DNA from: Paraspadella gotoi
Taxonomy: Eukaryota; Chaetognatha
DNA: 64,000 nt
Assembly (NCBI GenBank): GCA_051294375.1
Contig: CM119263.1
Coordinates: 12,503,723-12,567,722 of the forward strand
Direction of reading: 5' to 3'
Position numbers and translations under genes: made by a program. Below, piece after piece: positions 42,177 to 54,704 of the stretch; within the stretch, counting starts at the first letter, position 1; every line of letters begins with the position of its first letter. Below the pieces are notes generated by a model, which was not told the origin of the DNA, did no database searches, and saw nothing but the letters and a program-made list of their open reading frames with translations.

Positions 42177-44327
42177 ATTTGTTGTTAGTTTGTGAAAAAT
42201 AAATTAATTTATTAAATTAATTAATATATAAGAAACTAATTGCATTATTGTTTTATAACTAATTGAATTAAATTGAATTAATTGCTTAATGGATCGTCAA
42301 TTAGAATGCCAAGCATTTTTGGCTTTTATTTTATTCTAAATAAAACTAAAAACTTTCAGCTTGAATTGAAAAAATCAAAAGAAATTTTTTTGCTAATAGC
42401 AAAATAGTAAAAATAATATAAAATTTATGGGTAATATTATAATTTTTTTTATAAATTATACAATTCGATTTTTAGCTGATTTTGGAATACTACTAACATT
42501 TTTGGATTTTTAATTGATATTTTTTTTAAACCACATTAGTAAAATAATATTTTTTTTCTTTTTTTTAATTTAATTAATCATATTAAAATTAAAATTAATA
42601 AAATGTTTGATTGGAAGTAAAAAAAGAAAAAGAAAAAAATGAAGTAAAATAAAAAATAAAGGAAAACAGAAGAAAGTAAGAGAGAGAGAAAGAGGAAAAA
42701 AGTGAGTGGAAAGAAAAGAGTAAATAAAAAAAAATGAAATAGTCATATAAAAAATGGAAAAATTTTGTCCTTATTCTCAATAATATCCTTTTGCCTAAGT
42801 AATTTTTTAGAAGCTTCTATTCTCTTTCTCTGCCCATTTTTTATTTCTTCGTTATTTTATTTCTTTTTTTCCTTTTTCTTTCTATCTCTTTCTTTCTCTT
42901 TCTCCCTCTCTCTCCCTCTCTCTTTTTAAAACAGTGTCTTGTCAAAAATTGTTTTAAGAATATATATTTTTGTTAAAAAGATTTGAAAAAAGTTAAACAC
43001 ATAATACATTTAAAAATAAAAAAAAAATTTATTTATTATTTATTAATTTTAAACATATACAAATATGAAAGTTTTTTCATGATCCATTGATGCTGAATTA
43101 AAACAAACATATTATCAAATACAAAAACTAAGTAAAAAAATTTTTAAACCAAAAAGCCGGAGGCGTTCCAAGAGGCGAACGCGGAGGCTGATCCGGGCCT
43201 AAAAAAATGGAGAGGCGAACGCAAAACCGGAGGCGAGGGGGATCTCGGAGGGCGGGGAAGTGGGAGGGCGGGCGAAAATTCCAACTCGCCTCCAAGCATG
43301 CCCTGGTTTTAACGCAAAAAAACAAAAAAAAACGTGATCTGATTTCAAAAGACCCAAACTTAAGCCATCCCCGAAATTCTTGAGAGTCATCCGTTCTTCA
43401 ATGACGAACTCAGACAAAAATCCAAGATGGAAGTAAGAGTTTCTGTTCACTCCGAGACCCACACGTCATTCACTCATGCTTGTGAGATATTTCTGTCGTT
43501 TCGATTCGTCTGATTGTGATTCGAGAAATCGGAATCACGAGAGGGCGAAAGGGTTGGGCGAATGATGACTGCTGAGGGCTTCGAGGAAAAACGCACGAGG
43601 AAGTCGTCGAGAAAGAAAACTACAACAATAAATGGGAAAAAAAATTAATTATATTTTTTCAGCAAAGAAAATAATCAATTTGATAAAAACTTAACCAAGG
43701 CCACGAGTTTTTTCGGACTCTCTCACTCTCTCTCTCTCTCTCCTCTTCTCGTCTACTCGATCTCTCTCGATCATCTCTCGTCCGTCTCTCTCGTCTCTCG
43801 TCTCTCGTCTCTCTCTCTCTCTTCTCTCTCTCTCTCATTTTTTTTTTCTCCTCTTCCTTCCCCTGTCGGCCAAACAGAAAGGGCGGAAAACAAAGAAATC
43901 CATCGCTTTGTCGCACTTCCTTTTTCGTTTTCCTTTTACTTTTTCTTTCTCCTTTTCCCTTTTCTTTTCCTTTTCCCCCAAAGTTTTCCAACTTCCTCTT
44001 CGATATTTTCACGTCGGTGTTGTTCCGTAAAACAAAATCTTGGTTTTCGACGAGTCAACTGAAAATCTCCTCCTGCAAAAAAAAAAAAAGATTTTTTTTT
44101 CTTTTCGATGGCGTTTTTATTTGCGGTTTTCTCTCTCGGGTTTTCACTAAATCATTTGTTTTTTTCAGCCTCCACTCTACTTTTACCAAAAAATAAAATT
44201 TCGGTTTTTTTCTTGGCATTTTTTCAACGTCATTATATTGTAAAGTTTTCGTTTTCAACTTTCGCTGTTGTTGACTTAAACATGAGTTCCGGATCCTTTG
44301 AACGCTTTAATCTATTTTATTTGTTCA

Positions 44328-44331
<4 letters not shown>

Positions 44332-44365
<34 letters not shown>
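44332..44365. repeat. (GA)n microsatellite
   Basis: About 34 bp of perfect GA. Confidence 0.95.
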
Positions 44366-44366
<1 letters not shown>

Positions 44367-44999
44367 ACAGGAGCCAAAACAACGTTAACAATTCAGAGCG
44401 TTTCGAACGAGGCGTAGATTTGGTTGAATGAATTTTTGATTTTTTCAATTTACGCCCGTAGCGTTTGGATATCATAAATAATAGGGAACAAACGTTACAT
44501 ACACATAACTTTCCGTATTACGATTGCAGTAAAACCAGAACTGGTGCCTCTAGATGGGAGAAAAAAAAAGCACGAAACATTTTCAATGGACTTTTGACTC
44601 AGGAACGATTTGAATTTGAAAGAACGAAAAGGCTTCTGGGCTGCAAAGCGCCGCGAGCCATCGGCGAAACACAAAAAGTTTTGAACGAATTTTAAAAAAT
44701 ACATCGAATCTTCTCTGCTTAAAACTTTGGTAAGCATGATCTCGCCCAGAAGAGAGCTAAGGTGTAATGAGGGGGAATAACGGAAGTGGACTAATAATAC
44801 TTTTCATAAAAACAAAAATGTCACTGACCACTGACCACAATGGCAAATTGATCAATTTCCTAACTAATTGCTCTACTAGTATGTCATTGGCTTTTCCACG
44901 TGAGATTTGGCGGGTATCGTAAGTTCGCGTGACATACGAGTTCGATGCTCTGGGCGCCGCTAGAGGGGTCAGCCCTTTCTCAACGGGAATCTTTGATTT

Positions 45000-45620
45000 C
45001 TCGATTTGTAGCCGTTAAGGAGTAGAGAGGAGAGAAAAGAAAGGGGAGAGAAGAGAGGAGAGAGGAGAGAAAAGGAGGGGGAGAGAAGAGAGGAGAGAGG
45101 GCAAAAGAGACAGGAGTGAGACCGACTCGATCAAATGGGACATTTTATGGAACTCTTTAAGTCGGAAAAGATAAACGGCATAATCGGGATTCGAATCGGA
45201 AAGGAAAACATTCGGGCGGGAAAAGGAGGACTGAGGAGTGAGGAGAGAAAAAAAAGTTGAGTGAATAAAAAAAAGAGTCGAAAAAGGAAAAATAGGGAAT
45301 AAAAAGAGAAGTTAAGGAATTAAAAAAAAAGGGGTCGAAAGGGATAAAAAGAAAAGCCAAGGAAATAAAAAAAGTACACGGAATGAAAAAAAAAGTTGAG
45401 GTAATAACTAATAAGAAGAAAAATCAAAAGAGAAGTCGAATAAAAACGAAGTTGCGGCGATAAAAAGGAAAAGTTAAAGGAATAAAAAGAAAAGTCGAGA
45501 AAAAAAAAAGATATTGAGGATTAAAAAAAATAAAAAGAATTAAAAAGACAAGTTTAGGGAATTAAAAAGAAAAGTAGAGGGAATAAAAAGAAAAGTCGAG
45601 GTAATAAAAGAAAAAGAAAT
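45000..45620 (+). repeat. Purine-rich degenerate minisatellite
   Basis: About 620 bp of nearly pure A/G. The left third is GAGAGGAGAGAAAAG-like. From about 45240 it becomes a degenerate repeat of roughly 20-24 bp around GGAATAAAAAGAAAAGTCGA, with many variants. The junction carries the 18-mer GGACTGAGGAGTGAGGAG at 45228-45245, which recurs at 46168-46185. Confidence 0.75.
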
Positions 45621-46101
45621 CCTTGGGGATTTTGAGTTGGATCGAGACCGATTTGCTCTTCACGCATCAAGTCATTCGTTATGCGTCATTAGAGACCGAT
45701 TTGACTTTTTTCTCTATGACCGAAACAGAAATTGCGTTTCCAATTATATACGCCAACATTTAGTATGTACGTACAACGAAGACGGCTACACTTTTATCAA
45801 TTCATGATTTTGTCATTTTATAAACGGTTTTGCCTTAAAAAGTATGGCGAGTTGAGGACCCGTCTTCTTTCTCATAAATATCACTCTCGATTTAAAAAAA
45901 GACTCCTTCAATCTCAGACTTTTGCATTCCAACTACTCTTTTTTTGCTATTATGTTTTGTTGTTTAGATGGGTATTTTTACGTAATATTAATTTCTTTAG
46001 AAACCTTCACTTTACCTTTCTCTGCTCATTTTTATCGTTTCAAAAGGAATTTTCTAATTTGTTGGCATTTCCCTGGAGTCAAGATCCGTTGCCCTCAAGG
46101 G

Positions 46102-46185
46102 TGAGGACTGAGGACTGAGGACTGAGGACTGAGGACTGAGGACTGAGGACTGAGGACTGAGGACTGAGGACTGAGGAGTGAGGAG
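46102..46185. repeat. 7-bp tandem repeat (GAGGACT)n
   Basis: About eleven copies of GAGGACT, closing with GGACTGAGGAGTGAGGAG. Confidence 0.95.
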
Positions 46186-46266
46186 TGGCATTCGCTTCGT
46201 TTTTGTTGTTTCTCATCTTCGAGATGCGGAGTCTCTGATCTCAGGATTCAATTGGCTTTTCTTCTT

Positions 46267-46361
46267 CTCTCATTCTCTCTTCTCTTCTCTTCTCTTCTCT
46301 TCTCTTCTCTTCTCTTCTCTTCTCTTCTCTTCTCTTCTCTTCTCTTCTCTTCTCTTCTCTC
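46267..46361. repeat. (TTCTC)n pentanucleotide microsatellite
   Basis: About 18 near-perfect pentamers. Confidence 0.95.
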
Positions 46362-46596
46362 CGCAGCCAATGACCTTCCCTTTTCCGATCCGCGACGAAA
46401 TGGGAAGAAACGACGCAAACAAAAATTGAGGCGGGAAGAAATTGGAAGGAAATTGGAGAAAGATAGAGACAGAGCCGATTCCTTCCCAACCTCAAAGAAA
46501 AACGAAAGAGATGGAGACGATCTTCGCTCAATCTCTGGTCAAGTCTCAGCAATTGCCAGGAAAAGGCGTGAAAGAGCACGGGGTCAGACTAACTCA

Positions 46597-46634
<38 letters not shown>
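46597..46634. repeat. (GA)n microsatellite
   Basis: Short GA run with one AAAG interruption. Confidence 0.93.
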
Positions 46635-47089
46635 TATACACGTGTGGGAGACAATATTTCCTTTTTTAAAACTTGCTTTTCATTCAGTAAGATCGTTAAA
46701 ACACGAGAAAATATAAAATTTAATAGCGAAACTTTTACGATTTGCGCAAAGATTTTCAGAAAATGAAAGTCGTAAAAGAACTGTTGTAATTATTTTTATA
46801 CGAGGGAGGAAAAAAACAAAGTCAAGAAATTATGAGGAAACTGTAGCAGAAAAAAAAATGATAGTCTTCGTTCGCTTTGTCGAGCGGACATGACGCGTTC
46901 CGTGACAGGGCGTACGATAAGTTTTATGACGGGGTCGTTTTCCCCCGAGAAAATCTGCGAAACGTCCTTGGGCGAGTTCTTTCGGCAATCGCCCTTTTAT
47001 TCGTCCGCCCACACACCCAGTCTCCGATCGATAATCGCCTTCTACATCATAACGAGAGCGAAGAAAACGTTAAGGGTGTGGACTGTGGA

Positions 47090-47375
47090 CATGACGACGA
47101 CGACGAAAAAAAATTCAACATTGACGATGGAGAAGATGATGACGAGAAAATACTCCGAATACGGAGAGAGATACCGAAAAAGACGACGACGACGACGAAG
47201 AAAACAAAAGAGGGAAATGAGGAGAAAAAAACGATGACGATGACGACGACGACCAACGAAGAATCACAAGAATGAAACAAGGAAAAGAAAACGATGACGA
47301 CGATAAAGACGACGAATTTGGATAAAAGAATAAAAAGACGACAACGACGACTAGGATAACGACGACGACGACGAC
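47090..47375 (+). repeat. Degenerate GACGA-rich purine tract
   Basis: About 285 bp built from GACGAC, GACGAAAA and GATGACGA words. Frames in this region are Asp/Thr/Arg low-complexity and change frame without an exon-like boundary, so I do not call a gene. Confidence 0.6.
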
Positions 47376-48153
47376 GACGAAAAGTGAAGAAGTCGATGGA
47401 TCGAATCCCGACCTCATGCAGTTTTCGTTCCAATCACCCAACCAGACTCCGAACTCCGAAGTCGGTCGGTTTCGTGAGAGGGGGAAGAGGGGAACTCCCG
47501 CAGCAGGGGTGAGGTGGGGGGGACAAAGGGGGGGATGAGGAGCAGGATCGAATGATGGGGAATTTAAAAGGTAAGTGGTCGGCTTCAATTGGATCGGGTA
47601 AAAAGTAAATAAAAAGTGAACTGAAACTTCGGGGTAATCGAAATAATTTAATATTTAATCTTTGTATATATTTTAATTTCTCTATTTTTATACTTAATTT
47701 AATTCTGTCTTCTCCTCTTCAAGAGTCACCGTAATTAGTCAAATATAAAAACAAATTAATAATCGAACTAAAAATTAACATAAAGTCAGTCTGCATTAAT
47801 GGCCCTTGTACTCTACCCTCGTCACTTTGTCTCAAAGAAATTGAAAAGGGACAAAAAGGGGGAAAAAAAATTAGACGAAGGGAAAAAAAAGAAAAAAGTG
47901 AAAAAAAGGGAAACTTTTCCCAAGATTCAAAGGACAATAAACCAAAGTGCAAACAAGAAGAAGAGGAAGGGGAAGAGGAAGAGAAGGAGAGGAAGGTCGA
48001 TGAGAAGGGTTGAAGTAGGTAGGTAGAGAAGTGAGCCTGAGGGGTGAACGCGGGAGGATCGACCGGGAATTTATTAAATTCTTAAACGCTGAGTGCGAGA
48101 GGGAAGGAGCTCACAAAATTAATGCGAAAAAGGTTAGATTGGCGCGGCGACTG

Positions 48154-48156
<3 letters not shown>

Positions 48157-48199
<43 letters not shown>

Positions 48200-48240
48200 A
48201 GAGGAGAGAAGACGAGAGAAGAAGAGAGGAGAGGAGAGAG
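48157..48240. repeat. (GA)n microsatellite, interrupted
   Basis: GA run that becomes GAGAAGA and GGAGA words on its right side. Confidence 0.93.
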
Positions 48241-49059
48241 ACGAATCCTCGGAGAGGCGGTGGGGAAAGTTTCGAGGCGCCCTGCTATTCTTGGAACTTA
48301 GGTGTTGCCCTAAAATTGATAGGGCAAAAACACAAGCGTGCAAGGGCGAAAGCTGGAAATAGATAGCGAGATAGAAAAAGAGATAGAGAGCGGAAACATG
48401 TTCCGAGATCCGAGAGTTGGTTTGAAGAATTTTGAAACTATTCGCTGTGCATTACGCGTCTTAAAAAACACAAAATACAACAAAATTGAATATTTAATAT
48501 TTGAATAATCGGGAATCGGCGTTGGGTGCCTTGGCCGAAAGAGACCAACAAATATAGACTAACGACGACAATGGCCAATTTGATTTCGTCGGCCGGACGG
48601 ATAAAAACAAAACAAAAGGTAAACGTATATATATTTGTCTTTAAAACTGAAAAAAACCTTTATTAGTTTAATGAGATGAGAAAGTTTTTGGTTGGATATA
48701 TAACTGTCTTATCTCAATATATTTCACCTGTGCATATTGAGTCCCTTTCAAAACTTTAGTAATTTCAATTTTTCAGTCTCATACGGCGTTCTCTAGCCAA
48801 TTGAGAAAAACAATTGAATGCACTTCAACTTCAATATATATTTTGCGCATGCGCATGACGCAAGCATCAATTATATCTGACGACAACGACGGGTCGATTT
48901 TGATTAGTGGCTCGAAGTTACCTGTGGGAAAAAGGTTCCACCCGGGGAGCTAATCGCTCTCGCCGGTCATCGCGTCGGAGGAGGAAGAGGAGGAGAGACA
49001 GAGGAGAAGGAAAAAAAACCCTGCGGCGCGGAAAATGAGTTAACCGAGGTTATTTTCGT

Positions 49060-49220
49060 TGCGGCGACAGATTGCGGCGCTGATCGGCAGATGCGGCTGC
49101 TGATGCGCAGATTGCGGGGCGATGCGGAAGATGCTGCCTGCGCAGATCGGCGGTATGCGGCAAGTTGCGGCTGATGCGGCGGGATTGCGGGCTGCTGATG
49201 CGGCGACGGCAGATGAAGCA
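49060..49220 (+). repeat. GC-rich degenerate tandem repeat
   Basis: Variants of GCAGATGCGGC and CTGATGCGGC repeat irregularly over about 160 bp in an otherwise AT-rich region. No frame stays convincing on either strand. Confidence 0.6.
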
Positions 49221-49484
49221 GCTTCGAGGAGAGGGTGGTAGTGGATCTCGCGATGGTGAGATTACCTGCGTTCATCGACGTTGAAGAGGTGCAACGAGGG
49301 CGGAAAGGGGCGGAGAAAGTAGCAGCGCGGCGCGACGTGTCGACAGTGGCGGCGACGGCTGCGGAGCGGACAGGTTTTTTACGATGGCGGCGAAGATAAA
49401 GTGACTCTGACATTGAACACCGGATGATAAAAACAACTCTTAATCTCTTCATTATAGACAAAGAACATTGCTGCGACGTTAGTG

Positions 49485-49497
49485 AGAGAGAGAAGAG

Positions 49498-49548
<51 letters not shown>

Positions 49549-49580
49549 GAGAGAGAGGAGAGAGAGAGAGAGAGAGAGAG
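49485..49580. repeat. (GA)n microsatellite, interrupted
   Basis: GA run with AGGAGATAG and GATGAGAG interruptions. Confidence 0.95.
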
Positions 49581-50902
49581 AAAATTCTCGTACTTTTTTT
49601 AAAGATGGAGAGGTATGTAATATCCGAATAAAAAAAAAAAAAAAAAACCAAAAAAACCCTTTATTCAGGTCCAAATTCGAGTTCACATTTCATCTTCCCG
49701 ACTTCCCTTTTCTTCCCCCTCCACTTTTCTTCTCTCTGGCCTTTTCTTGGAGGCGTGTCCCGCTTCCGGCTTTGATCTTCTTCGATCCCGCGCCGATACG
49801 TGCCTTCCCGTCTCTCCGCCGGGCGCGTCGCCGTTGTCGCTCGTTGTCGTCATCGCTCGGGGAACGTCACGTCCAATTTTGGGCCGGAATCTGGTCTCCT
49901 TTGTCTCAGCTCAGTTTTTCTTTTTCGGCAGCAAAAAACTTAAGTTTTTTAGAGATGAGACTCATCTCATTGAGAGGAATTAGTACCTTTTTCATACTAC
50001 GAAATCGGTAAGTTGCACTTGCTTACAAGACAAAATCGTTAAAGATTATAAATCAAATGTACCAAGAGAAACTTTAGATGCGTGTAGTTTCGTTACACTT
50101 GGTTCATTGGCTCACCCTGATATTAATGAATGATGATTCAACGTTTTTTTTCCGATGTTCAAACCAAAATAAGCGATAGATTTCGTAAAATTATCGGTAA
50201 AAAGGTAAAGCGCTCGTATTTTTTTTTCGAAAAGAAAGCACTTTGGGATTCGGATGACACGTGATCTTATTTTCCGGCACCAAAGGATATTCGCTCCTTT
50301 TTCCGGCGCCCAAATGGCACGTGCTCTTTCGTTCCGGCGCCCGAAGCGACGAACTCGGAGTCTTTGACCCGAATTGCGGGAAATCGAAACTCGACATCCG
50401 AATCTTGTTTGCTTGCCCTGGATTTCTCTGCGGAGTGAGGGAGAGTGAGAGAGAGAAAAAAGAAAGGAAGGATTTATGACTTTATTCGAGAGTAGTTCGG
50501 AATAGGTTTCCGAAAAAATTGGTCTACGCTATTCAGACTATACGCTATACACTACGGTTTAGAGTCCAAAGTATACAGATTCTGTGGCTGCTTCTTCAGA
50601 GTTCAAATACTAATTCTCGTTTTTTTCTTCTATTGAATTGTTATTGGCGAAAATTATTTTTGTTTCAACAACGATGTTTTATTTACATTATTATTGAATT
50701 GTTTTACTTTACCGCATAAAATAAAACGCTAACTTGTTTCAGTAAAACACATAAAGATAATTAGAAAGTTATAACCGAAACGTAATTTAGGCAATATTTT
50801 GTCAAAATTCAAAAAAGATGCTGGGCTGTCACAATTTCATTATTTGTAAATAAAAGTTTCTGCTCAAAAAAGAAATTGGCAATTGCCTCTGCTATTGACC
50901 AA

Positions 50903-53181
50903 TCAAAACTCGCACAGAAAGGGTTTGAGATTCGGGGCGTAACAAAAATCATCGACCCAAGCGTGATCCGCCGACGCGTAGACGCTTTCCACCCAGACCC
51001 AGACGCACGCGGAAGCCATGACGTCGTCCGAAGGGGAACCCGAAATCCAAGGCGCCACGCCTCCCCATTTCCGGTGGGAGAATTTGAAAGCGCCCCCGTC
51101 GCTCCATACGAAGGAGTCTCCCATTCGTCGGGCGCCTATGTACATGAGGACGGGGGGGAAAGAGGAAAGATTAGTAATTAGAGGAAGTGAAATAAGTGGA
51201 AATGGTAAGGTTCATGCCCCAATGGCCCAATGGCTACGAAGAAGCTGCTAATAAAATAAAACAAATCCGTTGTCTGTCGGCGTAATAACATTTTCATTTA
51301 ATTCTAAAGGGGCGGTATCAAAAATTGTTTTCGTTAAAACAAACAATAAAATAGATTTCATATGAACTAAGTTCTTAGGAATGAAATTTACCGATCCAAA
51401 TGTGAGCTCCCCAAGCGTGGAATATTTTGAAAAGTTCCTCTCCGATTTTCATCCAATCATCGAGCGAAGAAAAAGAGGCCAAGTGTCCTCCGTGCATTCT
51501 AAATTTCGACACCGTTCAATATAAGTTGTTCGATGTCAAGAATATCAACGGAAAACAGAAACGTCACCTGCAATAGTTTTCGGCCGAATTCCAATCGAGC
51601 GCGTCCTCGATCAAGCGAAATCGCGATTCAGAGTTCACGCCGAAACCGACGACTGTGAAAACAACAAAGAAGATCACAAAAACTGTGATAAAACGTTGAG
51701 AGGAATCGGGTTAAATATTTTCGTAAAGTAAAAGCGCTCACGTGCGAGGCTCTCGTTGCCTTCGTTGTTATTATGCGTGGCCCCTTTCACTGGGGTTGCG
51801 TCTCGGTCGGGACGGAGAAAGTTGGCGGTGAAAGTGTCGTCTGCTCTTTTGTCGTCGACGTCATTTTCGGGTCTTACTTTGTCGTTGCAGGCGTCGTCCA
51901 CGAAAGACCTGATCGCCTGCAATTCTGTATTGGATCAAAGCGGTCTGAGTATTGGTGGAGAGACTCCAGTGTCCAGTGTCCGCGGTCAAGAGGTATAAGT
52001 GAATTACGTTTTGAAAATGTAAGTTTAGTAACTACGTTAGCCGCTTATATTATACAATATACATATGTATAGAATTATAGATGCTTCCTTTATTTCCAGA
52101 AGACAATATTAACATCTCTTTTCCTTTCTCAAATACAAAATGTTAAACAAGGCTATTTATTAAGCTTCATATTGACCTACATAGATAAATGTACCATTTA
52201 TAATTATAAAATCTAATCTAATATATGCAGTAAAACAAGTCCAAATGCAAAATGCAAATGTTTACCTTTTTCGAAATTTTGCATTAGATTCGTTTCCACC
52301 GAAATCAAATTCTGAAATCAAAATTATACTTGTTATTATAGTAACATTTATGAAAAAACCTAAAAAAAATGGTGACGGCGGCGTACTTCAGTTGCTGGAA
52401 AAAATATAAATAAATTGATAATTAAGTAATGTGTAACTGCAAGTGAGCATTAACGAATCAAAGACATTTACCGACGTCAAATGAACAAAATCCCTAATTA
52501 GATGACGTCAAATAAAGGAGAATCACACTCACCCTTTCGCCTCTTGTAGTCGACGCATCCGTTCGGCAGAGCAGTGATCCGCGGAGTTGCCACACACCCG
52601 CTCGGCGCGCGCAAGGGTAGGCCGAGTCGGGATCGCACCCGAAACGCTGGTTGTCGCAGATGCCATGCCCCGGATCGCAGGGGCTGTGGGGAGAAACGTC
52701 AATAATTTATACCATCGTGTTTTTGAAGGCGAAGCATCGAAAAGAGTAGTCCTTGAAGTCACGCTGAATGGAAAAAAAAAGGGTCAGCGACGCGCAGAGC
52801 TGGGACGTCGCCGTGGCGCTGAGGATCAACGGCGACGCCGCAACGCCGGATCCACGACGGCGCGCGAGGTTTCCATTGAAATTTCTTGCGACATAACGGG
52901 TCGCTTCTCAAATATGGAAGCTTCGTCTTTTACGTTTATCGCTCGACGTGGAGCGAACGGTGCCGACATTGCCGACATTGCCGACGCGGCCGACACATAT
53001 GACATGGCCGACATCGCCTCTGCTGACGCCGCAGACGCCGACGTCACCCTTCGTAACTCGTAAATAATTCATATTTTTCATTTTATGAGAGAATAACCCT
53101 GTCTCACACACTCCCCCCTATCTATATTCCTCTCTCTCTCTCTCACTCTCTCCCTCCCTCCCTCCCTTTCTCTCTCCCCCC

Positions 53182-53248
<67 letters not shown>

Positions 53249-53841
53249 GAGTTCTTTCCTTCATATTGTTTTCCGGTTCAACGATTATTTGTTATCAGTT
53301 TTTTGTTTAGCGATATTGTTTTCTTTTGTTCAGAATTGAGGCGAAATTTACGGCCTGTCGCTCCTATAAGACGTTCTCGGAAAAACTCACGATCAAAATT
53401 TCTAAACACAAAAAGTTAATATCGTAATAATAATAATTTTTTTTATCCTACACGTAGAAAACATTCCACTTACTCTTTTGGCGGTGAATCCAGGACGAAA
53501 ACTTGGGAAGATTAGAAGACGCATTTTTCAAAAGGAGATTGAGCGAGTTGAGGGACTGACAAACGTCGCAACTGAAAAAAAGGAAATTCGCCGGTTGTGA
53601 AAAAGCAAGCGAGATGGGAACAGCAGGGAGAGACAAGAAAAGAGCTCACAGGAGAGAGAGAGAAAAAAAGGGGATGAGAAAGACAAAGAAAGACAGAGAG
53701 AAAGAGGGAAAAAAAAGAAGGAAGGAAAGAAATTAAAAAATAAAAAAAAGCCCCTTACCCGCTATTTCTCTGTTGAGGTGGAGTCGCTTCGACGCGAAAG
53801 ACAAAAATGCGAAGCAGAATCAAAATGGATATTCTGTTCAT
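50903..53841 (-). CDS. Secreted C-type lectin-domain protein
   Basis: Exons: 53841-53759 (ATG), 53571-53474, probably 52763-52713, 52683-52533, 52311-52266, 51924-51742, 51652-51568, 51498-51392 and 51135-50903 (TGA). Phases agree from 52763 to the stop. Between 53474 and 52763 the phase does not close, so an exon is missing from the model. MNRISILILLRIFVFRVEA is a signal peptide. CDVCQSL and then CPCDPGHGICDNQRFGCDP are Cys-rich and EGF-like. A short coiled coil (LISVETNLMQNFEKELQAI) and an Asp-rich spacer follow. The C-terminal lectin domain shows ENYCRMHGGHLASFSSL, IWIGARRMGDSFVWSDGG, WGGVAPW, AWVDDFC and FLCEF at the extreme C-terminus. PSDD stands where calcium-dependent lectins have EPN or QPD, so sugar binding by the classical site is doubtful. 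Likely extracellular, possibly oligomeric through the coil. Confidence 0.82.
52940..53045 (+). repeat. Degenerate 9-bp repeat (GCCGACATT)n
   Basis: GCCGACATT and variants repeat about ten times within the lectin gene. The plus-strand frame reads ADIADIADAADT-like, but it starts inside the lectin gene's own exon on the opposite strand. I regard it as a repeat in an intron. Confidence 0.65.
53130..53240. repeat. (CT)n microsatellite, interrupted
   Basis: CT repeat with CCCTCC interruptions in an intron of the lectin gene, near where one exon could not be found. Confidence 0.95.
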
Positions 53842-54079
53842 GTTTCTCTGCAAACAATTTAACGGCCACTTTTCTATAAAATTATGAATCTTTATAGAGA
53901 AACGGAGGAGAAAAACAAAAGCGATGAATCGAAAATAGGATTATCTAGGGAATGACGTCAACTTCGAAGAATACGGGAAGTGCACACGGAAAAAAAAAGG
54001 TTATATCACGCATTGAAGCCTTAAAATTACCTGGGAAGCAAAATCAAACGTTTAAATCAAAAGAATACGGTGACGGACG

Positions 54080-54296
54080 CTAAAATAAAGAAGAGCAGAA
54101 ATTTAAAAAAAAAGAAGAAAAAAAAAAAGAAAGACTTGGAGAGACTTCGGGTTTTGAGGGGAAATCTGACTCGGAGCCTGAATCGCTAAACCCTGGCCTC
54201 TTATTGACTCCTCCCCCTCTTCCTTTTCCTCCCTTTCCTCTAATCCACAGTCTCATCCTCTTCTTCCTTATCTCCTTCTGATTCTTGATACGAGAG

Positions 54297-54372
<76 letters not shown>

Positions 54373-54514
54373 TATCTTCGCCGTTGTCATCGTCATTGAC
54401 ATTCGCCGCTGGGCCGTCTTCGTCGTCACCATGATCAACGTTGTTGTTGTCGTCGTCATTGTTGTCGTCGCCCCAAATTTCGTCGTGGTAATCCCTAATG
54501 TTTAGCTTCATCAT
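54080..54514 (-). CDS. Doubtful acidic ORF with about 25 consecutive Asp
   Basis: A 144-codon frame starts MMKLNIRDYHDEIWGDDNN and passes through an Asp/Asn-rich stretch into a long Asp run encoded by a (TCA/TGA)n microsatellite. It ends in a Ser/Phe tail made by A- and T-rich sequence. The first 50 codons use mixed GAC/GAT and AAC/AAT, more like coding than pure repeat. No splice partners found, and the second half is unconvincing. It may be a first exon or a chance frame. Confidence 0.22.
54297..54370. repeat. (TCA)n microsatellite
   Basis: About 24 perfect trinucleotide units. Confidence 0.97.
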
Positions 54515-54649
54515 CTTTTTAAAAGTTTATATAATTGTTTGCCCACCTCCTAAAATTCTCATCTCGGTTTCTAGTTAAACGAGAAAAGTTAGCTTAAAGT
54601 GACAACACCCACGCGTCAAACCCTCCCATTAATGCGAAACAATATACAA

Positions 54650-54672
54650 AGAGAGAGAGAGGGAGAGAGAGA

Positions 54673-54704
<32 letters not shown>

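Larger units (their letters stand above)
32692..50902. other. 18 kb repeat-rich region without a supported gene
   Basis: Open frames here come from GA, GAAA, CT and TTTC repeats or from AT-rich chance. No chain of exons with matching phase was found. The left end is the 5' flank of the PDZ gene. Three assembly gaps fall here. Non-coding transcripts or distal 5' exons of flanking genes could be hidden, but nothing shows them directly. Confidence 0.6.

Noticed and set aside
45732-46118. 128-codon Phe/Arg-rich plus frame
   Set aside because: AT-rich composition with no conserved-looking segment; runs into the 7-bp satellite.
46877-47275. 132-codon plus-strand frame with Asp and Thr runs
   Set aside because: The second half is GACGAC-type repeat in shifting frames; the first half has no splice or homology support.
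52587-53063. 158-codon plus-strand frame with an Ala/Asp repeat
   Set aside because: It begins inside an exon of the lectin gene on the other strand and depends on a degenerate 9-bp repeat; no splice support.
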